64,000 nucleotides of DNA from Thermodesulfobacteriota bacterium (GCA_030583865.1 CP129479.1:2194819-2258818), one strand, 5' to 3'. Positions 47,021 to 55,625 are shown, numbered from the stretch's first letter. The notes: generated by a model not told the origin, from the letters alone. Numbers and translations are program-made.

Positions 47021-47024
47021 TTAT

Positions 47025-47411
47025 TTACTTACCCCTATAGATTGACAATATTTCTCCTGATGATTTTTCAACAAAAATTCCTAAATCGCCCCCTAAAATT
47101 ATATTGGTATCTCCTATGTTATGAAAAAAATAAATTAAATAATAAGATTTATTTTTTAATTTTTTTTGCCTTTCTAAAACATATTCAGATTCTGAATCTT
47201 TTGGCAACAGATTATTCCAAGGAGTTGTATATTCATAAATCTCAACTTCCATGACATTTATATCACAACCAAGCTCGTTTGCTTTTATTTGAGCTATATT
47301 CAAAGCTTTTTCGTGTGGTATTTCCATTTCTGCATATGAATTAAGTGGAACTAGAATTATTAAAAGTATCAGAAACCTAAGCATACTCATTTTACTCACA
47401 ATTAGCTTCAT
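47025..47411 (-). CDS. Small secreted protein of unknown function, AT-rich
   Basis: 128 residues. The signal peptide (LRFLILLIILVPLNSYA, cleavage near residue 27) is followed by EKALNIAQIKANELGCDIN and a C-terminal GGDLGIFVEKSSGEILSIYRGK-like end. That last pattern resembles the beta-hairpin of PepSY-like or NTF2-fold 'immunity' proteins, but the similarity is weak. The upstream gene of the AT-rich pair. Confidence 0.55.
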   Translation of the reverse strand: MKLIVSKMSMLRFLILLIILVPLNSYAEMEIPHEKALNIAQIKANELGCDINVMEVEIYEYTTPWNNLLPKDSESEYVLERQKKLKNKSYYLIYFFHNIGDTNIILGGDLGIFVEKSSGEILSIYRGK

Positions 47412-47538
47412 CGGACACCAAGTTGTTGTTTTGCCAGTCGCAATAGGGTGCGCTCCGCCTCATAATGATTGTTTCTCCAAATCCATCTAATCTTATTCCC
47501 CTCAAAACAAGAAAGGCGCCTTCCGCGCCTCTCTTTAA

Positions 47539-47681
47539 GGCAACCTCTAAAAATTAGAGATTTTTCCCGAAATCAAGGAAGGCCGGGAATAAAAAGCGGA
47601 GCATATATGAATCATATGTGAGCATTTTTATTCCCGGCCTGACACAGAGTCCGAGGAAAAGATCAATTTTTTGAGGTTGCC
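47539..47681. repeat. Palindromic repeat family A, copy A3
   Basis: A ~143-bp palindrome, arms ggcaacctctaaaaatt and aattttttgaggttgcc, apical gcggagcatatatg...catatgtgagc. Its last base is the first base of the zinc-ribbon gene's stop codon complement, so the element begins inside that stop codon. Confidence 0.92.
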
Positions 47682-47899
47682 TATAGCTTTATCTTGTTCT
47701 CTGCCAGATACCTGGCCCCGGGCAGTCGTTCCGGCGCGCCGGACTCGTCCCCGTCCGTAAGCGCCCTTTCGCTTCTCATTAAAAGGGCCGTGCCCGAGCA
47801 GAACGGGCATTTCACGGCCCTCCCGTGTTCCATCTCAAGGAAGCTCTTGGTAAAGAGCCAGCCGCAGTCGCGGCACTCGAAATCCATCTCTATGTCCAT
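47681..47899 (-). CDS. Small zinc-ribbon protein
   Basis: 72 residues from the ATG at 47899, chosen for its aaaggggaa ribosome site (an ATG at 47929 is in frame). Two pairs of cysteines, CRDCGW near the N terminus and CPFC 25 residues later, form a typical zinc ribbon like those of FmdB/zinc-ribbon regulators. The rest is short and charged. Function unknown. The stop codon overlaps repeat A3. Confidence 0.65.
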   Translation of the reverse strand: MDIEMDFECRDCGWLFTKSFLEMEHGRAVKCPFCSGTALLMRSERALTDGDESGAPERLPGARYLAENKIKL

Positions 47900-47937
47900 T
47901 GCTTCCCCTTTCGTCTCCAGCTGCATCATTTGCTTTT

Positions 47938-48056
47938 GCCCCCTCCCCCTTGATGGGGGAGGCTGGGAGGGGGTGAAGAGATTTCACCCTCCCCTCTCAT
48001 CCCCTCCCATCAAGGGAGGGGACGTTTAAAGATACCCGGTTGCTTGCGGCGGGGCA
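47938..48056. repeat. Composite repeat, family F with terminator-like hairpin (inverted)
   Basis: ccccctcccccttgatggg and its inverted partner near 47995-48020, followed by gtttaaagatacccgg and ttgcggcgg. It is the inverted form of 39366-39491. Confidence 0.6.
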
Positions 48057-48065
48057 GTCTATTCA

Positions 48066-48207
48066 GGGTGCCTCTAAAAAATAGATATTTTTTCCGAGGT
48101 CGAGGCAGCGCGAAAATAAAGAGCGGAGCATATATAAGAATATGTGAGCATTTTTATTTTCGCGCTAACGAAGAGATCGGGAAAAAGAGCATTTTTTAGA
48201 GGCGCCC
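48066..48207. repeat. Palindromic repeat family A, copy A4 (diverged)
   Basis: Arms gggtgcctctaaaaaat and attttttagaggcgccc. The stem sequence differs from the other copies in both arms at matching positions, while the apical gcggagcatatat...atatgtgagc is kept. It begins 3 bp past the nrdJ stop codon. Confidence 0.9.
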
Positions 48208-48210
48208 GGC

Positions 48211-50589
48211 TTAGCCGCACTCGCTATACCCGCACCCCCTGCACACCAGGCACCCGTCCGAATGCTCGACCGCGCTCCCGCAATCGGGGCATGCGCCGCG
48301 CTTAAATACCTCGGGGCCCATCGTGAACTGCTTGGGGAGCGTCGAGAGCGCGTCCCTGTCCGCGGTTATGCACCCGGTCTGCCTCTTGTAGCCGAGATAC
48401 CAGTCCATTGCCTGGGCCATCGCGTCGGCGCATGACATGACCCTTCCCGCGCCGAAGCCCACGGGCAGGTGGCAGCTTATGCCGCGCATCTGCTTCACTA
48501 TCTCGTGGGGCTCCACACCGCTACGGAGCGCAAGCGATGTCATCCTGCCCATAGCCTCGCACTGGGATGCAACGCACCCGCCGGCCTTGCCTATCTGCGT
48601 GAATATCTCGAAGGGCCTGCCTTCCTCGTCCTCGTTTATCGTGATGTAGAGGTTGCCGCAGCCGGTCTTAATCTTGCGGGTTATGCCGAAGGCCACCTCG
48701 CCCCTGGGCTTGGGCCTTGCGGCGTGCTCCATCGCAGGGGCCTGCTCTGCCCTTGCTTCTGCCGCTACTTCCGCCTTTGCCTGCTTTTCGCTCCCCTTGG
48801 TGAGGACCTGCACGTCCCTTGAGCCGTCCCTGTAGACGGTGATGCCCTTGCAGCCGAGCTTGTAGGCCAGGAGATACGCGGAGGCCACGTCATCTTCGGT
48901 AGCCTCGTTCGGGAAGTTCACGGTCTTGGAGACGGCGTTGTCGGTATATTTCTGGAACGCGGCCTGCATCTTTATGTGCCACTCCGGCGAGATGTCGTGC
49001 GCGGTAGTAAAGACCCGCTTCGCCTCGTCCGGGATGCCCTCGACGTCGTGGAGGGTGCCTTTGTTCGCGACCTCTTTCATGATCTCGGGGCTATCGAAGC
49101 CCATCTCCTTGGCGTACTCCTCGAATAGGGGGTTCACCTCAAGGAGCTCGGTCCCTTCCATGACGTTTCTGGTGAAGGCGAGCGCGAAGAGCGGCTCTAT
49201 GCCCGACGAGCAGCCCGCTATTATGGAAATGGTGCCGGTCGGCGCTATGGTAGTAACGGTAGCGTTCCTCGGGGGCTTGCCTTTGCCGTCGTATATGGAG
49301 CCCTTGAAGTTGGGGAAGGTCCCTCTTTCCGTTGCCAGGTCCCTGGACGCCTGCCTGCCCTTCTTCTGTATGAAGGACATTATCTCCTCGGCGAGCGAGA
49401 TGGCCTCTTCGGAGTTGTACGGGATGCCCAAGCGGATGAGGAGGTCGGCAAAGCCCATTACGCCGAGGCCTATCTTCCTGTTGGATTTGGTGACCTTCTC
49501 TATCTGCTCAATCGGGTACTTGTTCATCTCTATGACGTTGTCGAGGAAGTGTACGGACTTCTTTACCGTCTCCTCGAGCCGGGCCCAGTCGAACTCGCAC
49601 CCCTCTTCGCCCTTTACGACCATGCGGCTCAAATTTATGGAGCCCAGGTTGCAGGACTCGTAAGGGAGAAGAGGCTGCTCGCCGCACGGGTTGGTGGACT
49701 CTATCTGGCCCACGTGCGGGGTGGGGTTGTCGGCGTTCATGCTGTCTATGTATATGATGCCGGGGTCGCCGTTCTTCCAGGCCATCTTGACTATCTTGTC
49801 GAAGACCTCGCGTGCCCTGAGCGCTCCCACGGGCTTCCCGTCCCTCGGGTTCTTGAGGTCGAATTCCCCGTCCTCCTCGACCGCCTTCATGAATTCCTCG
49901 GTGAGGCTAACGGAGATGTTGAAGTTATTGAGCTTGGAGTTGTCCTCCTTGCAGGTTATGAAGTTCATGATGTCCGGGTGGTCTACCCGGAGTATGCCCA
50001 TGTTAGCGCCCCTTCTCGTGCCGCCCTGCTTTATGGCCTCGGTCGCGCTGTCGAATACGGTCATGAAGGATATGGGGCCTGAGGAGATCCCGGAGGTAGA
50101 GCCGACGGAATCCCCGGAGGGGCGGAGCCGCGAGAACGAAAACCCGGTGCCGCCGCCGGACTTGTGTATGAGCGCCGTATGCTTAACTGCCTCGAAGATG
50201 GACTCCATCGAGTCCTCGACCGGGAGGACGAAGCAGGCCGATAGCTGCTGGAGTTCCCTGCCCGCGTTCATGAGCGTCGGGGAGTTGGGCAGGAACTCGA
50301 GCGAGGCCATCATCCCGTAGAACTCGTCCGCCACGGCCTCGACGTTTGCGTTGGGGTCGAAGAACCTTTCGGCCTCGGCTATGTTCGAGCTCACGCGCCA
50401 GAACATTTCCTCGATCGTCTCTACGGGGTTGCCGAGCACGTCCCTCTTCAAATACCTCTTCTCAAGGACCCTGCGCCCGTTCTCGTTCACCTCTATCCGG
50501 GGCTTTGCATGGGCGCCACCCCGTTTCGATGCCTTAGCGGCCGTCTCGGCGGTCAATAAGCGGCTGTAAATGTCACTGTCCATTCCCAT
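48211..50589 (-). CDS. nrdJ: Full-length class II (cobalamin-dependent) ribonucleotide reductase
   Basis: 792 residues. It has the same barrel signatures as the gene at 12445 (LEFLPNSPTLMNAGR, HKSGGGTGFSFSRLRP, STNPCGEQPLLPYESCNLGSIN) plus a C-terminal extension with a TSCPD-type domain (GCGNLYITINEDEEGRPFEI ... GGCVASQCEAMGRM) and a zinc-ribbon end (CPDCG ... CLVCRGCGYSEC). The aggggggt upstream of the ATG at 50589 fits. An apparent NrdR-box promoter lies about 230 bp upstream. It is probably the main enzyme for deoxyribonucleotide supply. Confidence 0.95.
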   Translation of the reverse strand: MGMDSDIYSRLLTAETAAKASKRGGAHAKPRIEVNENGRRVLEKRYLKRDVLGNPVETIEEMFWRVSSNIAEAERFFDPNANVEAVADEFYGMMASLEFLPNSPTLMNAGRELQQLSACFVLPVEDSMESIFEAVKHTALIHKSGGGTGFSFSRLRPSGDSVGSTSGISSGPISFMTVFDSATEAIKQGGTRRGANMGILRVDHPDIMNFITCKEDNSKLNNFNISVSLTEEFMKAVEEDGEFDLKNPRDGKPVGALRAREVFDKIVKMAWKNGDPGIIYIDSMNADNPTPHVGQIESTNPCGEQPLLPYESCNLGSINLSRMVVKGEEGCEFDWARLEETVKKSVHFLDNVIEMNKYPIEQIEKVTKSNRKIGLGVMGFADLLIRLGIPYNSEEAISLAEEIMSFIQKKGRQASRDLATERGTFPNFKGSIYDGKGKPPRNATVTTIAPTGTISIIAGCSSGIEPLFALAFTRNVMEGTELLEVNPLFEEYAKEMGFDSPEIMKEVANKGTLHDVEGIPDEAKRVFTTAHDISPEWHIKMQAAFQKYTDNAVSKTVNFPNEATEDDVASAYLLAYKLGCKGITVYRDGSRDVQVLTKGSEKQAKAEVAAEARAEQAPAMEHAARPKPRGEVAFGITRKIKTGCGNLYITINEDEEGRPFEIFTQIGKAGGCVASQCEAMGRMTSLALRSGVEPHEIVKQMRGISCHLPVGFGAGRVMSCADAMAQAMDWYLGYKRQTGCITADRDALSTLPKQFTMGPEVFKRGACPDCGSAVEHSDGCLVCRGCGYSECG

Positions 50590-50788
50590 TCAATACCCCC
50601 CTAATACATTTTTAAACGTCGCATTTTTGAATAACGGATTTTTTTGAGGTGCTTTTATAGAAACCGGAGGCCAGAATCCCGCCCGGAAATAAGTACCTTT
50701 CATCTCATATCCAGGGGACCTGAAAGCCCTGCCTTAGGCCCGGATTTACGGAAAAGGCGTCCGGCGTACAACTCATTGATTTACTTGA
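50590..50788 (-). other. Leader region of nrdJ
   Basis: About 200 bases between the NrdR boxes and the ATG. No gene or known riboswitch was recognised. If the promoter at 50818-50846 is used, this is most of a ~220-nt 5' leader. Confidence 0.4.
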
Positions 50789-50846
50789 ACAATAGCCTAT
50801 GTTGTAGGATGAGAGGCAGTAAACCACAATATATTGTGCCTGTCAA
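50789..50846 (-). promoter_or_regulatory. NrdR-controlled promoter of full-length nrdJ
   Basis: Minus strand: TTGACA at 50846-50841, a 17-bp spacer, TTTACT at 50823-50818. The spacer contains the perfect palindrome CACAATATATTGTG (50825-50838), which matches the NrdR box. A second, weaker half-matching box (TATGTTGT side, about 50792-50807) lies 32 bp away centre to centre, the spacing known for paired NrdR sites. Confidence 0.78.
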
Positions 50847-50908
50847 GGGGAAATACCGGGGCGGGCCCAAAAAAAATCGGAAAAAAGATAACCAGTGGCG
50901 AGGGGCCG

Positions 50909-51250
50909 TCAGTCCGCCTTCCGGCCCCTGTAGGCGAATACCTTTACCGGCTCGATGGTTATGAGTCCTTCGCCAACCATCCTGTCGAGGACCGGGAGAA
51001 AGGCCTCGATGCGCTCGGCCCTGTCGACAAGCTCGACGATCATCGGAAGGTCCTCGGATATCCGGAGCACCTTGGCCGTATGGAGGCGGCTGTGGACCCC
51101 GAAGCCCATGAGACCCCTTAAGACCGTCGCGCCGGCAAGTCCGAAGCCGCGCGCCTCTTCCACGATGGCCTGGTAAAGGGGGCGGCCCTCGAATCTATCG
51201 CTCTCGCCTATGAATATTCTGACTGACTGCGCCTCTTCCGGAAGCCGCAT
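50909..51250 (-). CDS. DUF190 (PII-like) protein
   Basis: 113 residues of the DUF190 family, small PII-like ferredoxin-fold proteins: VRIFIGESDRFEGRPLYQAIVEEARGFGLAGATVLRG is the family signature. DUF190 genes often sit beside crcB, as here (crcB is the next gene upstream at 51601, with repeats between). A regulatory role for the fluoride channel is an inference from that linkage. Confidence 0.88.
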   Translation of the reverse strand: MRLPEEAQSVRIFIGESDRFEGRPLYQAIVEEARGFGLAGATVLRGLMGFGVHSRLHTAKVLRISEDLPMIVELVDRAERIEAFLPVLDRMVGEGLITIEPVKVFAYRGRKAD

Positions 51251-51317
51251 CTCTCACCTCCAGCTTGATGAACCACCCCGCCGCAAGCGGCGATTTATTC
51301 AACCCTTGGAGATTAAA

Positions 51318-51601
51318 GGCAACCTATGAACCTCTCCCGGGCCTGAAGGCCGGGGTATCGGGAAACCGTGAGGCGATATTGCCTCCGCTACGCCAGCTTA
51401 CGCTGGCTTCGCTACGGGCGGCCATTCATCCCCGGCCTTGAAAGGCCGGGGGTTTCTGACCGTTTCTCTAAAAATTAGAAATTTTTCCCGCAATCAAGGA
51501 AGGCCGGGAATAAAAAGCGGAGCATATATGACAATATGTGAGCATTTTTATTACCGTAACTACACAGACTCCGGGCAAAAGATCAATTTTGAGAGATTGC
51601 C
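51318..51601. repeat. Palindromic repeat family A, copy A5, split by an insertion
   Basis: The left tip ggcaacct (51318-51325) is separated from the rest (ctctaaaaattagaaattttt onward, 51466-51601) by ~140 bp of unrelated palindromic DNA. The right end attgcc overlaps the crcB stop codon complement at 51601. Confidence 0.85.
51326..51465. mobile_element. IS200/IS605-like end relic (no transposase)
   Basis: About 140 bp with three hairpins: gcctgaaggccgggg near 51341, gccagcttacgctggc near 51390, and ccccggccttgaaaggccgggg near 51430, bracketed by ggcgatattgcctccgctac and gggcggccattcatc. The order resembles the non-coding ends of IS200/IS605-type elements, and no transposase gene is present. 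It lies inside repeat A5, so it entered after A5. A reference comparison was not possible here. Confidence 0.5.
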
Positions 51602-51975
51602 TAAAGGAGCCTCCCCAATGCAAGGCCCAGGAAAAGAAAGATTATGCCCGTGACGTTCTGAAGGGCGATGTTACCGATGGCAAGCGCCCACTGGGAGTCC
51701 CGCATGAGCGCTCCGGTCTCGAACATGAGGGTCGAAAACGTCGTGAACGCGCCGAAAAACCCGATAAAGACGATTGCCCGCGCCTCGCCGCTGAAGGAGA
51801 GCCTCTCCTCGGCAAGGGCCCAGACGAGCCCGAAAAGGAAGGTGCCGCTTATGTTCACGGCAAAGGTGCCCCAGGGGAAGGGCCCGCCGTAGAGCTTCTG
51901 GACGATGCCTCCAAGAAAATAACGCGAGAGGGTGCCTGCGGCGCCAGCGGCAGCCATGAGGAGGAGCTTGGTCAT
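51601..51975 (-). CDS. crcB: Fluoride exporter CrcB
   Basis: 124 residues, four membrane segments. CrcB (Fluc) exports fluoride as a dual-topology dimer. Signatures: AGAAGTLSRYFLGG near the N terminus, FPWGTFAVNISGTFLFG (the Asn of the pore), and GFFGAFTTFSTLMFE with the phenylalanine box. The stop codon overlaps repeat A5, and the DUF190 gene follows beyond the repeats. No fluoride riboswitch was recognised upstream. Confidence 0.95.
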   Translation of the reverse strand: MTKLLLMAAAGAAGTLSRYFLGGIVQKLYGGPFPWGTFAVNISGTFLFGLVWALAEERLSFSGEARAIVFIGFFGAFTTFSTLMFETGALMRDSQWALAIGNIALQNVTGIIFLFLGLALGRLL

Positions 51976-52098
51976 ATTTTACACCGGATTCGGAAGTTGG
52001 TAAGCGTATTCGCGTATTCTATTTTAAACGCGGTCCCAAGGCAAACCTTTTCTCAATTGATTTCCGCGCGAATCCCGCGCCGAATTTTCCGATGTTGA
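51976..52098. other. Gap between crcB and the tol operon
   Basis: No gene supported. The divergent promoter area holds a possible tol promoter (52099-52127) and a gccttccggaaggc palindrome just before tolQ (52201-52214). Confidence 0.4.
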
Positions 52099-52127
52099 TT
52101 GACTACGGGAAATAATGATGTTATTTT
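52099..52127 (+). promoter_or_regulatory. Possible promoter of the tol-pal operon
   Basis: TTGACT at 52099-52104, a 17-bp spacer and TATTTT at 52122-52127, about 109 bp ahead of tolQ. Confidence 0.4.
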
Positions 52128-52235
52128 TGAGGAATGTGCGCGTGAGCGAATAAAAGTCACGGAAACACCCCACCTTATGGGCTATAACGTTTTTTCCGAA
52201 GCCTTCCGGAAGGCAATAAAAAAGGAGAAACTCGT

Positions 52236-52934
52236 TTGGAAACGCCTCTGGCTGCCGTAAACTCCGGTCTCTGGGAAATGGTCTGGAGCGCCGGACCAAT
52301 GGTCAAATTCGTAATCCTTATCCTCGTCCTTTTCTCGGTCGTCTCGTGGGCCATCATAGGCTACAAGGTCATGGTATTGAGAAAGATCGAAAAGGAATCG
52401 ACCGCTTTCCACGACCTTTTCTGGGAAAAGCGCCAGTTCGCGCACGTCTTCAACGCTGCCAAGAACTATAAGAACACGCCCCTTGCAGGCATATTCGCCG
52501 CCGCTTATAACGAGATAACGGGCCTTAAAAAAGCGGCCGAGGGCGGCGAGTGGCTGAGGAAAGAGGACCTCGAAAGGTTCGAGAGGATACTTAAGAAGGC
52601 GATGGACTCGGAGACGGCCAAGCTCGAGTACGCGGTCGGGTTCCTGGCCACTACCGGCAACACCGCCCCTTTCATCGGCCTTTTCGGCACGGTCTGGGGC
52701 ATAATGACCTCGTTCAGGGACATAGGCGCAAAGGGCGCGGCCAACCTCGCCGTCGTCGCGCCAGGCATCTCGGAGGCCCTTGTGGCCACCGCGATAGGGC
52801 TCGTTGCCGCGATACCGGCGGTTATGGGTTATAATCACATACAGATCAGGATAGGGCGCATCTCCACGGAGATGGGCAACTTTTCGGCTGATATTATGAA
52901 CGTACTTGAGAAGCAGGCGGGCAAGAAGGGTTAG
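52236..52934 (+). CDS. tolQ: TolQ proton-channel protein
   Basis: 232 residues with three membrane segments (about 22-43, 135-158, 172-195). TolQ and TolR form the proton-driven motor that energises TolA. Family motifs: ATTGNTAPFIGLFGTVWGI and GISEALVATAIGLVAAIPA. The start is TTG at 52236; the aaaggag ahead of it fits and no ATG is near. It opens a close-packed tolQ-R-A-B-pal-cpoB unit ended by a terminator at 57203. Confidence 0.95.
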   Translation: METPLAAVNSGLWEMVWSAGPMVKFVILILVLFSVVSWAIIGYKVMVLRKIEKESTAFHDLFWEKRQFAHVFNAAKNYKNTPLAGIFAAAYNEITGLKKAAEGGEWLRKEDLERFERILKKAMDSETAKLEYAVGFLATTGNTAPFIGLFGTVWGIMTSFRDIGAKGAANLAVVAPGISEALVATAIGLVAAIPAVMGYNHIQIRIGRISTEMGNFSADIMNVLEKQAGKKG

Positions 52935-52937
52935 CCG

Positions 52938-53354
52938 ATGGAGACCGGAGGCGGGCGCAACACCAGGCTCATGTCCCAGATAAACGTCACGCCCTTCGTG
53001 GACGTGATGCTGGTGCTCCTCATCATCTTCATGGTAACGGCCCCGATGATGCAGGAGGGGCTCGATGTCGACCTGCCGCAGGTCGAGGCGGGCGCGATAA
53101 GCTCGGCGGACGAGCCGCTCGTGGTCACTATTGACAGGAAAAAGCGCATATTGCTCAACGACAGGGTGATGAGCGAGAAGGAACTCGGGGCCAAGCTCAA
53201 GGCCATAGCCGCAGAGAACGCTGCGCGAATGGTCCTTTTAAGGGCCGACGAATCGGTCCCGTACGGGTTTGTCGTCAGCACCATGAGCGCCATAAGAAAG
53301 GCTGGAATAAGCAAGGTGGGCATGGTCACCGAGCCCCCCGGTCGGGGTAGATGA
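52938..53354 (+). CDS. tolR: TolR proton-channel protein
   Basis: 138 residues. One N-terminal membrane segment with the essential Asp22 in INVTPFVDVMLVLLIIFMV, followed by a periplasmic domain (EADEPLVVTIDRKKRILLN-type). It overlaps tolA by 4 bp. Confidence 0.95.
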   Translation: METGGGRNTRLMSQINVTPFVDVMLVLLIIFMVTAPMMQEGLDVDLPQVEAGAISSADEPLVVTIDRKKRILLNDRVMSEKELGAKLKAIAAENAARMVLLRADESVPYGFVVSTMSAIRKAGISKVGMVTEPPGRGR

Positions 53355-54256
53355 CCCGCTACCGCATGAAGGGCTTCGGCAGGGTCGTGTGGGTCTCGGC
53401 GCTCCTGCACGCGGGGGTCGCCGTAGCCGTCGCGCTCCTCTTCAACTCCGAGCCCGGCAGGGTCTTCATCAACCCTGTACAGATGGTGGACCTGGTCGCG
53501 GAGCCTGGGCCCAGGCAAGCAAAGCCCGCTCCCCAGGCCCCTCCAAAGGCGGAGAAGGAGAAGCCCCCTGCCCCGGCTGAACCGGAAAAGGCGCCTGAGG
53601 AAAAGCCCCGGCCAGCGCCGAAGCCGGAAGAGGCCGCAAAAATTGAGACGCCGAAGGAGAGCCCGGCCCAGAGCGTAAAGATAAAGGAAAAAGAGGCCCC
53701 GAAGCCCCCGGACGCTTCGATAGACGACACCTTGCGGAGCATAACCGAGAGCGTAAAGAAAAGAGAGGACAAGGCGTCCGTCAGCTCGAAGGTGGACGAG
53801 ATAAAGAAGAAGCTCGAAGAGGATGAGGCGCGGAAAGACAGGCTTAAGAAGCTCAGGGCCGAGATAGCTTCCCGAGAGAGCAGAAAGCCCCCTGAACCGA
53901 GCGCCCAGGCGGGGCCGGCGCCTGCGGAGGGACGCCCGTCCGGCGGGTCGGTAAAGACCTTCGAGGACAAGTACCCGGCGTATTACACGATAATAAAGGC
54001 CCGGATAGACGACAACTGGACGTACCCGCAGGCATTGAGGGAGAGCAGGGTATCTCTCATAGTCGCGATAAAGATTGCACGCTCCGGGGAGCTCGTGAGC
54101 GCCTCCGTCGAGGTAAGCTCCGGCAACCCGGTCTTTGACGAATCTCTCGTCAGCGCCGTGTGGAGGGCAGCTCCCTTCCCTCCGCTACCGGCTGATTTCG
54201 AAGGGAATTTCCTGGAGACGGGCTTGAGGTTCTGTCCTGGATGCACCCAAAGATGA
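53351..54256 (+). CDS. tolA: TolA periplasmic bridge protein
   Basis: 301 residues. An N-terminal membrane anchor (about 10-31) is followed by a Pro/Lys/Glu-rich and then helical spacer (about 50-205) and a C-terminal TonB/TolA-like domain (about 210-300; YYTIIKARIDDNWTYPQAL). TolA bridges the inner-membrane motor to Pal and TolB. The start overlaps tolR (ATGA). Confidence 0.92.
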   Translation: MTRYRMKGFGRVVWVSALLHAGVAVAVALLFNSEPGRVFINPVQMVDLVAEPGPRQAKPAPQAPPKAEKEKPPAPAEPEKAPEEKPRPAPKPEEAAKIETPKESPAQSVKIKEKEAPKPPDASIDDTLRSITESVKKREDKASVSSKVDEIKKKLEEDEARKDRLKKLRAEIASRESRKPPEPSAQAGPAPAEGRPSGGSVKTFEDKYPAYYTIIKARIDDNWTYPQALRESRVSLIVAIKIARSGELVSASVEVSSGNPVFDESLVSAVWRAAPFPPLPADFEGNFLETGLRFCPGCTQR

Positions 54257-55584
54257 CCATCAGAGCATTCGCCTTCGCAGCCGTTTTTCTGCTCCTCCAG
54301 ACCGCGCTTTCCTCTGCAGCCTGGGGCAAGGTCTATATAGACCTGGCAGGACCCGCTTTCAAGAAGCTCCCAATGGGAGTGCTGGAGTTCAAGGACCTCG
54401 GCCCGGCCCCGCGCTCGGCCGAGGAGCGCGCCCTGAGAGAATCGATTAAAAAAGAGCTCCTTGACGCGGCGCTCACGGACTTGAGGTTCTCCGGCTTCTT
54501 CACCATTATCGACCAGAAGGCATACATAGAAGAAGCCGGCAGCGCCGGCCTTACCGCCGGGGAGACCAACTTCAGGAACTGGCGGACCATAGGGGCCCAG
54601 GCGCTCCTCAAGGGCGGGTTCCTCGTCGAAGGCGAAAAGCTCACGGTCGAGGTCCGCTTCTTCGATACGGCCACTGAAAAGCAGGTAATCGGGAAAAAGC
54701 TCTCGGGGTCTGTGAAGAACCCCCGGAGGGTCGTCCATTACTTCTCCGACTCCCTCTACGAGGAGCTTACGGGGAGCAAGGGCATATTCACCACCAAGAT
54801 ACTCTTCGTCTCCGGGGTTGGCGGCAACAAGGAGATATACGTCGCGGACTACGACGGCAAGAACGCCGTGAAGCTCACCCGGAACAGGTCCATAAACCTC
54901 TCTCCCCAGTGGTCGCCGGACGGGAAGAAGGTGCTCTATGTCTCCTACAAGAAAGGAGCGCCGTCCCTGTATCTCCTCGACCTCTCGACCGGCAGGGACG
55001 AGCCGCTTTCGGCAAAGCCCGGCATAAACATCTCGGGGAGGTTCTCGCCCGACGGCACGAAGGTTGCGCTCACCATGAGCGGCGACAATTCACCCGAGCT
55101 GGTGCTCCTGGACTTGAGGACGATGGAGTACAGGAGGCTTACGAGCAACCACGGCATAGACGTCTCGCCTTCGTGGTCGCCGGACGGAACGAAGCTCGCC
55201 TACGTCTCCGATAGCGCTGGAAACCCGCATATCTATGTGTTAGACTTGCTTTCTGGAAAATCAAGGAGATTGACCTTTTCCGGGAGGTACAATTCGAGCC
55301 CGGCATGGTCGCCGGACGGGAAACTCATTGCATTCGCCCGCTCCGACAAGTCTTTCAACATATGGGTGGTAAGGCCCGACGGCGAAAAGCCGACTCAGCT
55401 TACATTCAGCGGGGACAACAGGAACCCCTCGTGGGCCCCTGACGGCAGGCATATCGTCTTCAGCTCCACGGAGAAAGGTGTCGCATCGCTCAAGATAATA
55501 CGCTCGGACGGGACCGAGGCAATGAGGCTTAATACGGGGATTGGCGGCGAAAAGGCACCGTCCTGGTCGCCATACCTAAAGTGA
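54241..55584 (+). CDS. tolB: TolB beta-propeller protein
   Basis: 447 residues. Signal peptide (about 1-28), an N-terminal domain that binds TolA (PMGVLEFKDLGPAPRSAEER-type), and a six-bladed propeller with repeated WSPDG motifs (SPQWSPDGKK, SPSWSPDGTK, SPAWSPDGKL, NPSWAPDGRH). TolB links Pal to TolA in the periplasm. It overlaps tolA by 16 bp. Confidence 0.95.
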   Translation: MHPKMTIRAFAFAAVFLLLQTALSSAAWGKVYIDLAGPAFKKLPMGVLEFKDLGPAPRSAEERALRESIKKELLDAALTDLRFSGFFTIIDQKAYIEEAGSAGLTAGETNFRNWRTIGAQALLKGGFLVEGEKLTVEVRFFDTATEKQVIGKKLSGSVKNPRRVVHYFSDSLYEELTGSKGIFTTKILFVSGVGGNKEIYVADYDGKNAVKLTRNRSINLSPQWSPDGKKVLYVSYKKGAPSLYLLDLSTGRDEPLSAKPGINISGRFSPDGTKVALTMSGDNSPELVLLDLRTMEYRRLTSNHGIDVSPSWSPDGTKLAYVSDSAGNPHIYVLDLLSGKSRRLTFSGRYNSSPAWSPDGKLIAFARSDKSFNIWVVRPDGEKPTQLTFSGDNRNPSWAPDGRHIVFSSTEKGVASLKIIRSDGTEAMRLNTGIGGEKAPSWSPYLK

Positions 55585-55625
55585 CAATGTACCATGAACA
55601 TTCAAGCACAGGAGGGGGTAAAAAA

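Noticed and set aside
51976-52235. Possible fluoride riboswitch upstream of crcB
   Set aside because: No match to the conserved fluoride-riboswitch core was found on the minus strand by eye.
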